Of a stretch of DNA of 64,000 nucleotides, positions 46,213 through 55,156 are shown in pieces. A program made the position numbers and the translations under genes. Each line of letters begins with the position of its first letter. Position 1 is the stretch's first letter. A model generated the notes under the pieces. That model worked only from the letters and a program-made list of their open reading frames with translations. It ran no database searches and was not told where the DNA came from. This DNA is from Lachancea mirantina (taxonomy: Eukaryota; Ascomycota; Saccharomycetes; Saccharomycetales; Saccharomycetaceae), in NCBI GenBank assembly GCA_900074745.1, contig LT598466.1, positions 310,001 through 374,000 on the forward strand, given 5' to 3'.

Positions 46213-49200
46213 TTAGTTCTTAGTGCCTGCGACGGATTTCTTAGGAGCATCTGGGTCTCTCTCATCAGCAACTCTGTTCTTCTTCTTAGGTACTCTTGCC
46301 AACCAGTAGAAGAAAATAGCGAATCCAAAATCGATAAAGATATAGCAAATGAAAATACCCCAATTTCTCCATCTGTCCTTGTAGTGAGAACTTACCTGTG
46401 CAAGATAATCGTTGGTAGTAGACACCGGACAGAAAGAACATTTGTCTGTTGCACTTGGACTCGTGAGGTAACCTGTGCCAGCCATCTTGATGTACGGAGC
46501 CATGTACTCACCGCACGTCTGACCTGCGGGCGGTGTGAACGAAACCAGTTCATAGTGTGAACAATGAGCGGGCGCATTGGCTAGACCCGTAGACATCAGG
46601 CCATCAATGAAGTAAGTAAGCGGAGACGCTCTGTACATGAACTTCCAGAAGCCTGGCATGTTTTGAGGAGTCACCATGACACCACAGAACGACAACGATA
46701 GCGTAAACATTAATGAAGCAATGTGACCAGCAGACTCAGCGACTTCGATTCCTGCAATACATAACTGACCCATTGATCCAACGTAGACGTAAAAAGCCGT
46801 GCAGAATAACCAAAATAGTGCACCACGTTCATGTAGCTGGTGTGCATAGGACGCATTTCTGTAAAAGCTTACCGGATAGTAGTAAATCAAAAATCCCAGG
46901 GTTCCTACTGCAAAATTCCATGGAGCCTCGACAGTAATTTGAGAAAGAATGAAAGCTTTCCAAGAGAAAGTCCTTGAAGGCCTTTCTCTAGCTTCATACA
47001 AGTCACGTTGAGAAACAAAAGATGGTAAGTACTGTTGCAATGTTGGATTGAAGACAACGGTAAACATGAAAATCGATAACATCTGATTTTGTAGACCTTG
47101 CAGAGTACTGTCAGATTTGAAAAAGGTAAAGCCGATGAAAATCTGCGAGATCAACGTTAAGATGATCTTGGACCACAGATATGATGGAGTTCTCCAGTAC
47201 TGTTGGAACAAACGTTGTGTCACCAGTTTATATTGCGTAAACAAGGAAGTAGCAAATTCAGTCTGCTCAGCAGCCGTGTCCAGAGGACGCTTTGGCAGTT
47301 CTCTTTCCATCCAGTCTAATTCCTCCTGGACCGCTCTGTACTCATCGGAATTACGCCAGACCTCGCCGTAATCTTTATCGGTATGTGATCCTGGTGCCGC
47401 ACCTATAACCTCGAGCATCCATTCGGCAGGGTTGGCACCAGGTGGGCATTTTGGAGCACCTTGAGACTCAAAGTAATCAATCATTTTGGAGCAGCCATCA
47501 CCGAGATCGCCGAAATAAACAGTCCTCCCACCACGTTTCAAAAACAAAAGTCTGTCAAACTCTTGCATCAACAAGGCCGAAGGCTGGTGAATAGTACATA
47601 AAATGGCTTGTCCGTGGTTTGCAAGTTTTCTCATTAATTGACATATGGCCCATGCAGTTTGGGAATCCAACCCAGACGTTGGCTCATCCAAAAACAAAAG
47701 GAGCTTGGGCTTCGCGGAAAGTTCGACGCCAATAGTTAATCTCTTCCGTTGCTCAACGTTCAAACCCTCTCCTGCAACACCTACGACGGCGTCAGCGTAC
47801 TTTTCCATGTCAAGAATACGAATTATCTCTTCGACATAATCATTCTTCTCTTCGGTTGATACAGACGCAGGTTGACGCAAATACGCTGCGAATCTGAGAG
47901 ATTCTCTAACAGTAGCGGTTTGCAAATGCAAATCTTGCTGCTGACAATATCCGATAGATCTTGCAAACGAAGCGTCACGTAGATGGCCATTCACGAACAT
48001 ATCGCCCGTAACAACACCTGTGGTTACTCTCGATGCCAAACAATCAAGTAAGGTAGTCTTACCCGCACCAGAAGAACCCATAAGGGCTGTTAATGTGCCA
48101 GGCTTAACCCAACCATCAACGTTGTTCAAAATTCTGCGATCTTCCTTTTTGATCTTTACATCAAAACACACATTTCTCCAGTGGAAAATCGCCTCTGTTT
48201 GCGAAAGCTTGACGTCCTGAAAGGACGATGTACTACTTTCCCCGCTCTCCTCCAAAAGCTTCTTTTCGTTTATACCAGTTTCCATGCCTGCGGAGTTTTC
48301 CGCATCTCCGCGTGCGCTTTCCAATTTCTTAGCCCTTTTCATTTTCTTCAATGACTCCCTTGTAAACACCAAAACCTCACCACGTTGCCTTGCACTCTCA
48401 TTGAATTCGGTAAAGGCCAAATAGACGCCCAAAAAGAAAACAACATAAGCCATTCCAATTCCAAAACCACGCCATTTGTGCTTGTGCAAGTAATTGTAAC
48501 TTAGTCTGAGGTAATCGTCACCAAGCACATAATCTTGACCAGGAACTGCACCGACGGCGGAGCATACGCGTTCCGTGCCGGTTGCATTAGCATAGGCCGG
48601 ACCTGTAGGAACGTAAACAGAACATTGGAACTTGCGGCCGTGAAACTCGTTTACCATCAATGACTCAAAAATGTAAGACAGCGGGTCAATGTAGGAAATC
48701 CACTTGGACCAACCGAGCATTTTAGTCTTTGGAATAGCGAAACCTGTATAGATGGCCATCGATAACAACAAGAGGGAAGATGGAACCATAGCTTCCGAAA
48801 ATGTTTTAGTGGCAGCTCCCAGACATCTAAAAATGTGAGACATGGCGAAAGTTGCAACCATATTCATCAAAAAATAGAAGAAGAATGCGCCAGCGCTTTG
48901 CCTCAGATTGCACAGGAAATATAGTGCAATGTTGAAACAAATAGCAGTAACAATTTTAGCTGGTATTTCCGAGATCACCGACGCCAAAGCGTCTGCAGAT
49001 GGATGATATAGAGAATAACGCTTATGCTTTTCGGAGATAGGTCTGGCTTCATAAAGAGCGAAAATTTCCAAAAGACACGAGAAAGCATTGAACAGGACCG
49101 CGAAGAACAGAGCACCAGAACGGGAGTAAAACCCAGCCGTGTCGTCATGTTTCAAAATCTTGTAAAACATCGAACCTAAGATAAATGCCATAGCAGCGTT

Positions 49201-50673
49201 ACCAACAACCTGGAAAATAGTGACACCAGCGTCACTCCTAATTCTTTGTATATTCCTTCTCAGTAGGTACTTGACTTGCATTCCATAACTCACTGTGTAA
49301 GGAGAGCTTGGTCTAGAACGCTTTGATTGTTTGGCAGTATGCGCATCTTGCAATTCCTGTTTCGCTTTGTCACTATCACGCGCAAAGCATTCGTCGATCT
49401 GTCCTATTAGTCTTTTGTAGTTACTAGAATTTCTCCAGTGTTTTTCCATTTCTTCGGCCGTGCGGGGAATGAATTTATTCTGTTTTATGAATTCCTGATT
49501 CATGATTCTTTCAGCTGGATTTGTCACAGCAGTCAAGAAGTCTGCTGTGGTTTGTCTTTCGGGAGATACGTAGCCCATGTCTTCGAAATATTGCTTGGCT
49601 TCGGAGGCAGGGCCATAATATATCTGGTATCCTTCGTGAAGAACGCAAACTTTATCAAACAAGTCGAATGCGTCTTGAGAACATTGGTATATGGCGATAA
49701 CACCCGAGGTGTTGGTCATTTGGGCGTTGACACGCAAAGCCTTGATAAATTCTAAAGCCGTCGCAGAGTCCAAACCTCTTGTAGCGTTATCCCAACACTG
49801 CAGCTTTGAACCGCAAATGGCGACTTCCGCAATCGAGACACGTTTTCTTTCTCCACCAGAAACACCTCTCACGAGGTCATTTCCCACTTTGGTGTTTCTC
49901 GTGTGCGAAAGTCCGTAAGTGGCCATGTAAACTTCGGTGACATGTTTTGCGTAGGTTTCACGGTCCATTCCCTCAATACGGTTGGCAGGCGTTGACAAAA
50001 GCGCTATGGTCTTAAGAGTGTCGAACACAGACAAATGCGGGAAATGCACATCCGACTCCGCGTTGTACACGACCTGACCCCGGTAGTGTTTGGCGATCTC
50101 TTTCGGAGTCAGGCCGTCGTACCTAATCTCGGACTCGGGCGCAACCTTGAACCCATGGGTATTGGAAGAAATGGATTTCAGCAGCGTCGAACACCCGGAC
50201 CCTGGACGGCCAAGCACAACGAGCAGTTCCCCCGGATTCAAGATACCGTCCATGCTCTTCAAAATGTCGAATTTATCCGAGGGCCGAGATTTGCGCACGC
50301 AACGGTACCCAAATTGAAGTAGCTTCCAGGGCAAATTCGCCACCGTCGACTGGTAGGCCACGTCCGTAGAGTCACCGTACGCCCGAAGATTCTTCCACGC
50401 GCACCCCAGCGAGAACGGCTTGTAGTAGTCTGGGTTTTCAGCCGTTAGGTGGCTCAGATTGCGTACCCAGGCCTCTGACGAAAATTCGTCCGAGTTTGGA
50501 TCCAGACGCGCGTTGTAGCCAGGTTCACCAGGCTGCGCCGCGAGAGGATTCACGGCCGCGTCCGAATTCCCCGAAACTGCGACGCTCGCAGCGGTAAGCG
50601 TACGAGCGAGATCTCGAATTTCTTTCTTGTTAGGTCCATCGTAGAGCGACTGGTCTGAATGTTCCTGCGACAT
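46213..50673 (-). CDS. PDR5/PDR10/PDR15-type ABC multidrug transporter
   Basis: 1486 aa from ATG 50673 (S. cerevisiae Pdr5 1511). Full-size ABCG plasma-membrane drug exporter, ordered NBD1-TMD1-NBD2-TMD2. Similarity to Pdr5 is high along the whole length, and the protein is not the Snq2 or Pdr12 type. The asymmetric ATP sites typical of the family are seen. NBD1 Walker A is GRPGSGCSTLLK (Cys for Lys, near 155-166) with a canonical VSGGERKR signature; NBD2 has canonical GSSGAGKTTL near 865 but the degenerate LNVEQRKR signature. One site is thus expected to be non-hydrolytic. Upstream are three exact Pdr1/Pdr3-type palindromes. The gene sits between RPF1 and RTC3, adjacent genes in S. cerevisiae. 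Confidence 0.95.
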   Translation of the reverse strand: MSQEHSDQSLYDGPNKKEIRDLARTLTAASVAVSGNSDAAVNPLAAQPGEPGYNARLDPNSDEFSSEAWVRNLSHLTAENPDYYKPFSLGCAWKNLRAYGDSTDVAYQSTVANLPWKLLQFGYRCVRKSRPSDKFDILKSMDGILNPGELLVVLGRPGSGCSTLLKSISSNTHGFKVAPESEIRYDGLTPKEIAKHYRGQVVYNAESDVHFPHLSVFDTLKTIALLSTPANRIEGMDRETYAKHVTEVYMATYGLSHTRNTKVGNDLVRGVSGGERKRVSIAEVAICGSKLQCWDNATRGLDSATALEFIKALRVNAQMTNTSGVIAIYQCSQDAFDLFDKVCVLHEGYQIYYGPASEAKQYFEDMGYVSPERQTTADFLTAVTNPAERIMNQEFIKQNKFIPRTAEEMEKHWRNSSNYKRLIGQIDECFARDSDKAKQELQDAHTAKQSKRSRPSSPYTVSYGMQVKYLLRRNIQRIRSDAGVTIFQVVGNAAMAFILGSMFYKILKHDDTAGFYSRSGALFFAVLFNAFSCLLEIFALYEARPISEKHKRYSLYHPSADALASVISEIPAKIVTAICFNIALYFLCNLRQSAGAFFFYFLMNMVATFAMSHIFRCLGAATKTFSEAMVPSSLLLLSMAIYTGFAIPKTKMLGWSKWISYIDPLSYIFESLMVNEFHGRKFQCSVYVPTGPAYANATGTERVCSAVGAVPGQDYVLGDDYLRLSYNYLHKHKWRGFGIGMAYVVFFLGVYLAFTEFNESARQRGEVLVFTRESLKKMKRAKKLESARGDAENSAGMETGINEKKLLEESGESSTSSFQDVKLSQTEAIFHWRNVCFDVKIKKEDRRILNNVDGWVKPGTLTALMGSSGAGKTTLLDCLASRVTTGVVTGDMFVNGHLRDASFARSIGYCQQQDLHLQTATVRESLRFAAYLRQPASVSTEEKNDYVEEIIRILDMEKYADAVVGVAGEGLNVEQRKRLTIGVELSAKPKLLLFLDEPTSGLDSQTAWAICQLMRKLANHGQAILCTIHQPSALLMQEFDRLLFLKRGGRTVYFGDLGDGCSKMIDYFESQGAPKCPPGANPAEWMLEVIGAAPGSHTDKDYGEVWRNSDEYRAVQEELDWMERELPKRPLDTAAEQTEFATSLFTQYKLVTQRLFQQYWRTPSYLWSKIILTLISQIFIGFTFFKSDSTLQGLQNQMLSIFMFTVVFNPTLQQYLPSFVSQRDLYEARERPSRTFSWKAFILSQITVEAPWNFAVGTLGFLIYYYPVSFYRNASYAHQLHERGALFWLFCTAFYVYVGSMGQLCIAGIEVAESAGHIASLMFTLSLSFCGVMVTPQNMPGFWKFMYRASPLTYFIDGLMSTGLANAPAHCSHYELVSFTPPAGQTCGEYMAPYIKMAGTGYLTSPSATDKCSFCPVSTTNDYLAQVSSHYKDRWRNWGIFICYIFIDFGFAIFFYWLARVPKKKNRVADERDPDAPKKSVAGTKN

Positions 50674-50843
50674 GATGTTGCAGGTAACTTCAGCGGAACA
50701 AAAAGTCACTTGTAAAACACAAACCGCCTGGGAGGACCGATACTTTACAATATAGGAAACTTCTCATTACACCGTTATTCTTCAACGAAGAACTGACTCT
50801 TTATATCTATCGCCTTGTTGTTCTCATCTCGGTGATTCCGCCG

Positions 50844-50853
50844 TTCCGCGGAA
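50844..50853. promoter_or_regulatory. Pleiotropic drug response element 1
   Basis: TTCCGCGGAA contains the perfect palindrome TCCGCGGA (50845-50852), the highest-affinity Pdr1/Pdr3 site of S. cerevisiae PDR5-type promoters. It lies about 172 bp upstream of the transporter ATG. Confidence 0.85.
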
Positions 50854-50986
50854 TCGTTTCGGCAGCATTATTGTTTGCTAGGGGTCGCCCCGGGTGGCGC
50901 ATGGTATTTCCTAGGAAACCCTATAGGGCGCACGAGCGAGACCTTTCTTCTACTGTTAAGGTCGTCTCGGCCGTGGTGCAATATGC

Positions 50987-50994
50987 TCCGCGGA
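50987..50994. promoter_or_regulatory. Pleiotropic drug response element 2
   Basis: TCCGCGGA, a second perfect palindromic PDRE, about 314 bp upstream of the transporter ATG. It is followed at once by GCCGCGGGA, a partial match. Confidence 0.85.
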
Positions 50995-51026
50995 GCCGCG
51001 GGATGCCCACGGGATGCGCGTGGGTG

Positions 51027-51056
51027 TTCCGCGGAACAAAGCCCACCCTCCGTGGG
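51027..51056. promoter_or_regulatory. Pleiotropic drug response element 3 and a degenerate neighbour
   Basis: TTCCGCGGAA at 51027-51036 is a third perfect PDRE, identical over 10 bp to element 1. TCCGTGGG at 51049-51056 differs by one base from the TCCGTGGA variant that Pdr1/Pdr3 also use. They lie 354-383 bp upstream of the transporter ATG. Confidence 0.82.
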
Positions 51057-51596
51057 CTTTTGTGCAGCCTCCGCGATGCGCCGATGGTGCACGGATGTTT
51101 TGCCACGTTTAGCGATACTGCCAAACTTTTTTTCGATGCATCTTCTATATTCGTCGTATTTCCGTTGCTTACGAATTTTTTCCAAGCTCAAGACCCCTTT
51201 TCTACAGGCGGGTACCGAGCTAAAATAAGATACGTGCCTTTGTTTGTTTCTTTTTCGTTGACGTTGGCCGCCGAGGCTGGGGGCGGGTTAGGCGCCCTAT
51301 GAGGATAACTCACAGCGAGAAGAACAGGTGTCCAGTAGACAGTGTACGGCGGTGGACGTTGTGGCGAGCGCAGCCCGCAGCTCATACACGGTCATCTGTC
51401 ATTTGGTCCGTGGTAGAGCCGGTTCGGGCGTGTTTCGCTTTTGTTTCCCGTATGTTTCCAGCATCCAGTGTTTCTGTTTTCGGCCCTCGGGAACACCACC
51501 TTCGTTCCAGTTTGCAGCGGGGACGGAACCGGTCGTTCGGGGTGATAGCAGTAGTTTGTCACGTGCTCGCAGCGTCAGAATACAAGGTTGGTGCCA

Positions 51597-51653
51597 GGAG
51601 GCAGGTACTGAAGGAGGCAGGTACTGAAGGAGGCAGGTACTGAAGGAGGCAGG
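51597..51653. repeat. 16-bp tandem repeat, about 3.6 copies
   Basis: Three perfect copies of GGAGGCAGGTACTGAA (51597-51612, 51613-51628, 51629-51644) plus a 9-bp partial copy. It lies about 260-315 bp before the DH-PH gene start, so it is probably in that gene's promoter or 5' UTR. No function is evident. Confidence 0.9.
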
Positions 51654-51912
51654 GGTCTTTATGTAGCGATCTAGGCCCGCTTGCGTAGTGTTGTTGCAAG
51701 TTCGGTACAGGTCCCGCCGACACGAGCGTCTAAGTGAAATCTTCAAGAGCACGTCACGTCGAACGTCGCGCGTCGTGACAGTCAATCTCTCGACACAAAC
51801 CGGTGTTCGGGGCCGCGTCCAATGGGTCCGCTGCGGTTTTATCGTCCGGCACTTCTTCTCTTTGCATTTCAGCATCGCTCCCGACCGTTTGTCTTCCGAA
51901 TTTCTGGTACCC

Positions 51913-54078
51913 ATGAACCTTGCTTCTCCCATGTCCGCCGCGGACTACGTACCGGGATCCAACGGTGGTAGTCCGGTCCAATTTATAAAAGAGTACATTG
52001 AACAGACGCTAAACACGCCGCCGGGCGTGCCCATCAGTGTGGTGGCGGACCACTACAAACGGCAGCGGCTCATCGAAGAAATTCGAGACTCAGAAATTGA
52101 GTACGTCGAGATGCTCAAAATCCTGCAAACGTGTTTCTTGCAGGTGCTGTCCCTCAACGACTATGTGCCGATAAAACTTTTGAACAGCGTTGTTACGCGA
52201 ATCCTGAGTCGCCACGCGCAGTTCAGCCATGACCTGGACGAATTGCTGAAAAATCGGGTGCGCAGATTTGACGAGTTCCGTCAAATCCACTGGAGTGACC
52301 AGTTTCTGCACTGTTGGGACCAGTTGGACCTGTGCCACGAGGTCGCGCTCCTGCTGACCAGCGACGTGATCCACGTCAAGCAGTACCGTGCGTATTTTTC
52401 CTATTACTATCAGATTAGTGAACTGCTGTCCCGTATGAGCGAAGAGGGCCAGGACGGCCTTCTGTTTGCCATACTTCTGCGCATCGAGCTGTGCCTCCCC
52501 AAGTACTATGCGCACAATTCTCCGCAGGGTTACAAACGCGATTTTTCGTTCCGGGCCATGATCCAGCTACCCATGAGTCGCGTTTCGAAGTATCGCCTGT
52601 TCTTGGAGTCGATGGCCGCGTTGACCGCGAATTGTTCCGTCATTGACAAAGAAAGTTTTGGCAAGGACCTGTCCAGCGAGTTTTCGTCGCACATCCAGCT
52701 TGCGCTCGAGACCATGTACCGCACTCTGTCACAAATAAACGAGCCCGCGATCAACGAGTCTGTCGACGACACACTGGCGGTAATACAAAGGCGACTCGTG
52801 TTCCCGGTTCCGGATGAGCATTTGTCCATCGAGGCCCTGGGCAGCTGTTTTTTGCGAGGCTGCCTCGCGGTGGCCTGGATGGAGGCCGAGGGCTCGAATT
52901 ACTCTTTCAGCTCGTACCGCAAGTCCCGGTACTTGAACAGTTTTTACAGGACGAAAAGAAGCTTGCAGCTGGCAGGCGGCCAGTTCGGCGTGTTTCTGTT
53001 CAAGTCGTACTTGATTTTCGCGTCTATTCCTTTACCCACGGACGACGACACCGCGTCGGACAGTCAGTGGGCAATAAAATTCGCCGTACGGCTGGCGGAC
53101 TGCCGGTTGCTGGACACATCCGCGACCGATTGCGACGCGGGGCTCTGCACCAATTACGAGTTTTCGCTGAAATTGCAGTTCGAATACGATTTCAAGCTGT
53201 GGGAAATGCTCATCGTGGCCCGAAACGAAGCGGAACACGTTGCATGGCGAAGAGAGCTCAGACTGTTCATCGATGTCATCAACGGACCGCACCAATTCGG
53301 CCCCGCGTACCAAGTGGGAATTTCGCAGTCTACTTTGGAAAGCACGCTCCATTTCAGCGATTCGACGACCATACCAAGTCTAATGGTGCCCTTGAAAGCG
53401 TACAATCCGCAACTCTCAGGGAAGCTGGATCGTGTGCGAGCCGTGAGACGGCTCGCACGCAACTATAGCAGTTGCAGTTACGGTTCACGTCGTTTTGCCG
53501 TCGAAGTCGAGTTCCGGGACTTTGGTTTCGACCTTTTCACTTCTGCGACTTGGTTTCCCAAGAGTGCCCGCTACGAGCACCGGCCCGACTCCAGCTCTCT
53601 TTCGCTGAGCGTCTCCAAGGCCGCGACGCTCGACGCAGATGACGGATTGCGCTTGGACACCCCGTCGCAGTACGACGCACCAATCGGAGCCACAGCCACA
53701 GCCGCAGCCGCAGCCGCAGCCGCAGCCGCTGTGACCCCCACATCGACTTCGACTTCGGCGGCTCTGTCGGCCGCTCCGTCGGCCGCTCCGTCGGCGTTCA
53801 AGCTGGAAATCACCAGACTGGCGCGGGCGGGGATCGAACGCGCGTTGCAGCAAGTGTGGACAGACTACCTACCGCTGACCGGCGCCGGTTCCCCTGCGCC
53901 ACTGGACCTGCCAGAGGCATCGGTGCGCGAGCGCGCCGTTGCCGCGGCAACCAAAGTCAAGACTCTCCACCGCGCTAACTCCGAAAACTGCGTGGCCACG
54001 TCCCCGGCCACAAGCCGCACCCTGAGCACCAGAAGATGGTCCATCCGGTGCGTGTTCTCGCGCAAGCGCACCGGCTAG
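51913..54078 (+). CDS. DH-PH domain protein, probable Rho-family guanine nucleotide exchange factor
   Basis: 721 aa from the first ATG at 51913; a second ATG six codons later is possible. Upstream the frame opens only via GTG. Residues about 50-275 look like a Dbl-homology domain: RLIEEIRDSEIEYVEMLKIL fits its first helix, and IQLPMSRVSKYRLFLESMAA fits the conserved last helix (usual LKPVQRISKYPLLL). Residues about 310-458 look like a PH domain (GVFLFKSYLIFA, then EMLIVARNEAEHVAWRRELR). The last 260 residues are low-complexity, with a 10-alanine run near 596-605, and end basic. I cannot match it to Cdc24, Rom2, Tus1, Bud3 or Fus2. GC-rich codon use stands out from most genes here. GTPase target unknown. 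Confidence 0.72.
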   Translation: MNLASPMSAADYVPGSNGGSPVQFIKEYIEQTLNTPPGVPISVVADHYKRQRLIEEIRDSEIEYVEMLKILQTCFLQVLSLNDYVPIKLLNSVVTRILSRHAQFSHDLDELLKNRVRRFDEFRQIHWSDQFLHCWDQLDLCHEVALLLTSDVIHVKQYRAYFSYYYQISELLSRMSEEGQDGLLFAILLRIELCLPKYYAHNSPQGYKRDFSFRAMIQLPMSRVSKYRLFLESMAALTANCSVIDKESFGKDLSSEFSSHIQLALETMYRTLSQINEPAINESVDDTLAVIQRRLVFPVPDEHLSIEALGSCFLRGCLAVAWMEAEGSNYSFSSYRKSRYLNSFYRTKRSLQLAGGQFGVFLFKSYLIFASIPLPTDDDTASDSQWAIKFAVRLADCRLLDTSATDCDAGLCTNYEFSLKLQFEYDFKLWEMLIVARNEAEHVAWRRELRLFIDVINGPHQFGPAYQVGISQSTLESTLHFSDSTTIPSLMVPLKAYNPQLSGKLDRVRAVRRLARNYSSCSYGSRRFAVEVEFRDFGFDLFTSATWFPKSARYEHRPDSSSLSLSVSKAATLDADDGLRLDTPSQYDAPIGATATAAAAAAAAAAVTPTSTSTSAALSAAPSAAPSAFKLEITRLARAGIERALQQVWTDYLPLTGAGSPAPLDLPEASVRERAVAAATKVKTLHRANSENCVATSPATSRTLSTRRWSIRCVFSRKRTG
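53689..53730 (+). repeat. GCAGCC/GCCACA repeat encoding polyalanine
   Basis: A 6-bp GCAGCC-type tandem repeat inside the DH-PH gene encodes an Ala/Thr then polyalanine tract in the low-complexity C-terminal part. Length polymorphism is likely and would stay in frame only in steps of three bases. Confidence 0.85.
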
Positions 54079-54194
54079 GCCGGTGCGCTCCAACGCTATA
54101 ACGATAAAAAATCACTTGATTCACTTTTATTTATAACTATGCAAAACTAATGAATGGTCGTTGCGATGTGTGCACAGAGAGCCGCTGGGCCCGT

Positions 54195-54527
54195 CTAGCG
54201 CATGGAGTCGTTCTTGGATGCGAATTTGGCCTTGTTCACGTCGCCCTTAGCGTTGGCGGAGCCCTCTCTCAATATTCTGTCGATGGCCTGTTCCACCTTG
54301 ATGTGCTTACCAAATTCGTTTTCCAACTGCGACTTGGACGCTTCTCCAAGTTCACCCTCGGCGCCTTCGCCCTGCTGGTTCGTGAAAATCTTGAAAACTC
54401 CGACGGTTTCCGTCAACTTGGAAATCGCGGGCGCTTTCAAGTACTCTTCGACGGCGGCCTGCGACTCCACGAAAATGACGAAATCGGTTTCTTGGCCCTT
54501 GTAGAAATACTTTAGTTCGCTAGACAT
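54195..54527 (-). CDS. RTC3: Rtc3, SBDS-like N-terminal-domain protein
   Basis: 110 aa from ATG 54527 (S. cerevisiae Rtc3/Hgi1 111 aa); the frame extends upstream only via TTG. It is a single-domain relative of the N-terminal FYSH domain of Sdo1/SBDS and is proposed to take part in RNA metabolism; in S. cerevisiae it is stress-induced. Family segments: KYFYKGQETDFVIFVESQAA, VEEYLKAPAISKLTETVGVF, and LENEFGKHIKVEQAIDRILR. S. cerevisiae has it as YHR087W between RPF1 and NAM8. It converges on the DH-PH gene. Confidence 0.94.
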   Translation of the reverse strand: MSSELKYFYKGQETDFVIFVESQAAVEEYLKAPAISKLTETVGVFKIFTNQQGEGAEGELGEASKSQLENEFGKHIKVEQAIDRILREGSANAKGDVNKAKFASKNDSMR

Positions 54528-55156
54528 TGCGTGTGTGTAAATGTGTAGTGGCAATAGAGAGGTTTTTGAGCAGATATGAAAATCTTGAGGTTTCTGGTCT
54601 TACAAACAACTACCAGACTCCCTCACTCAACCCAAACGACGGCCCTTTAAATAATGATTCACCGGTGTGGTCGTTCGTAACGCTGCAAGACCTTTTTTTT
54701 CGAGAACCTACTACGCAGGATTGCTTTGGTTTGCTGGGACGTCGCCACGTTCACCCTTTGCTCTTGCACAGATGTGGGTTTCTTGTGGCAGGGGCCGCTG
54801 GCCACGTTGTTACGTAGAACGTATCCTAGACAAACGCTGGGGACTTCAGGTACGTAATTAGTTGGCCATTGCCGTTGCCGTTGCCGTCTGTTTTGTTCGT
54901 TCTGGAAGCTATTACGTGTGGAGGAGCGCAGGCCAGGGGACGCCGGGGGAAGCACCGTTTAGCAAAGGAGCGAATAGATTACGTCAGTGCGTGCGAAGTG
55001 AGCAGGCGAGTTGTGTGGGTGTGTGGGTTTTGGGGTGTATGGGTTGGAAAGGTGTGTGTCCGGGTAACGGAGGTGTCCGGTTTTGGCAGATGTAGGGCTC
55101 GGCGGTTAAAAGAGATGGGTATATACATTAACAGTACACATGCCGCCACGGCCGCT
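54528..55156. other. RTC3 promoter / SWR1 3' flank
   Basis: 629 bp, GC-rich in its right half. AGGGG (STRE, Msn2/4-type) cores lie at 54790-54794 and 54935-54939, in keeping with stress induction of RTC3 in S. cerevisiae. A short TTGCCG repeat is at about 54865-54887. No gene is visible. Confidence 0.5.

Larger units (their letters stand above)
50674..51912. other. Long GC-rich divergent intergenic region (transporter / DH-PH gene)
   Basis: 1239 bp, unusually long for this gene-dense window and clearly GC-richer than other gaps. It holds the drug-response elements listed separately (50844-51056), a TTTATATC TATA-like stretch near 50802, and a 16-bp tandem repeat (51597-51653). Open frames here begin only at non-ATG codons or look like GC-rich chance frames; I see no convincing gene. 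Confidence 0.6.

Noticed and set aside
53485-53853. Arg/Gly-rich minus-strand frames inside the DH-PH gene
   Set aside because: They come from the GCAGCC repeat and high GC; the DH-PH frame has domain signatures.
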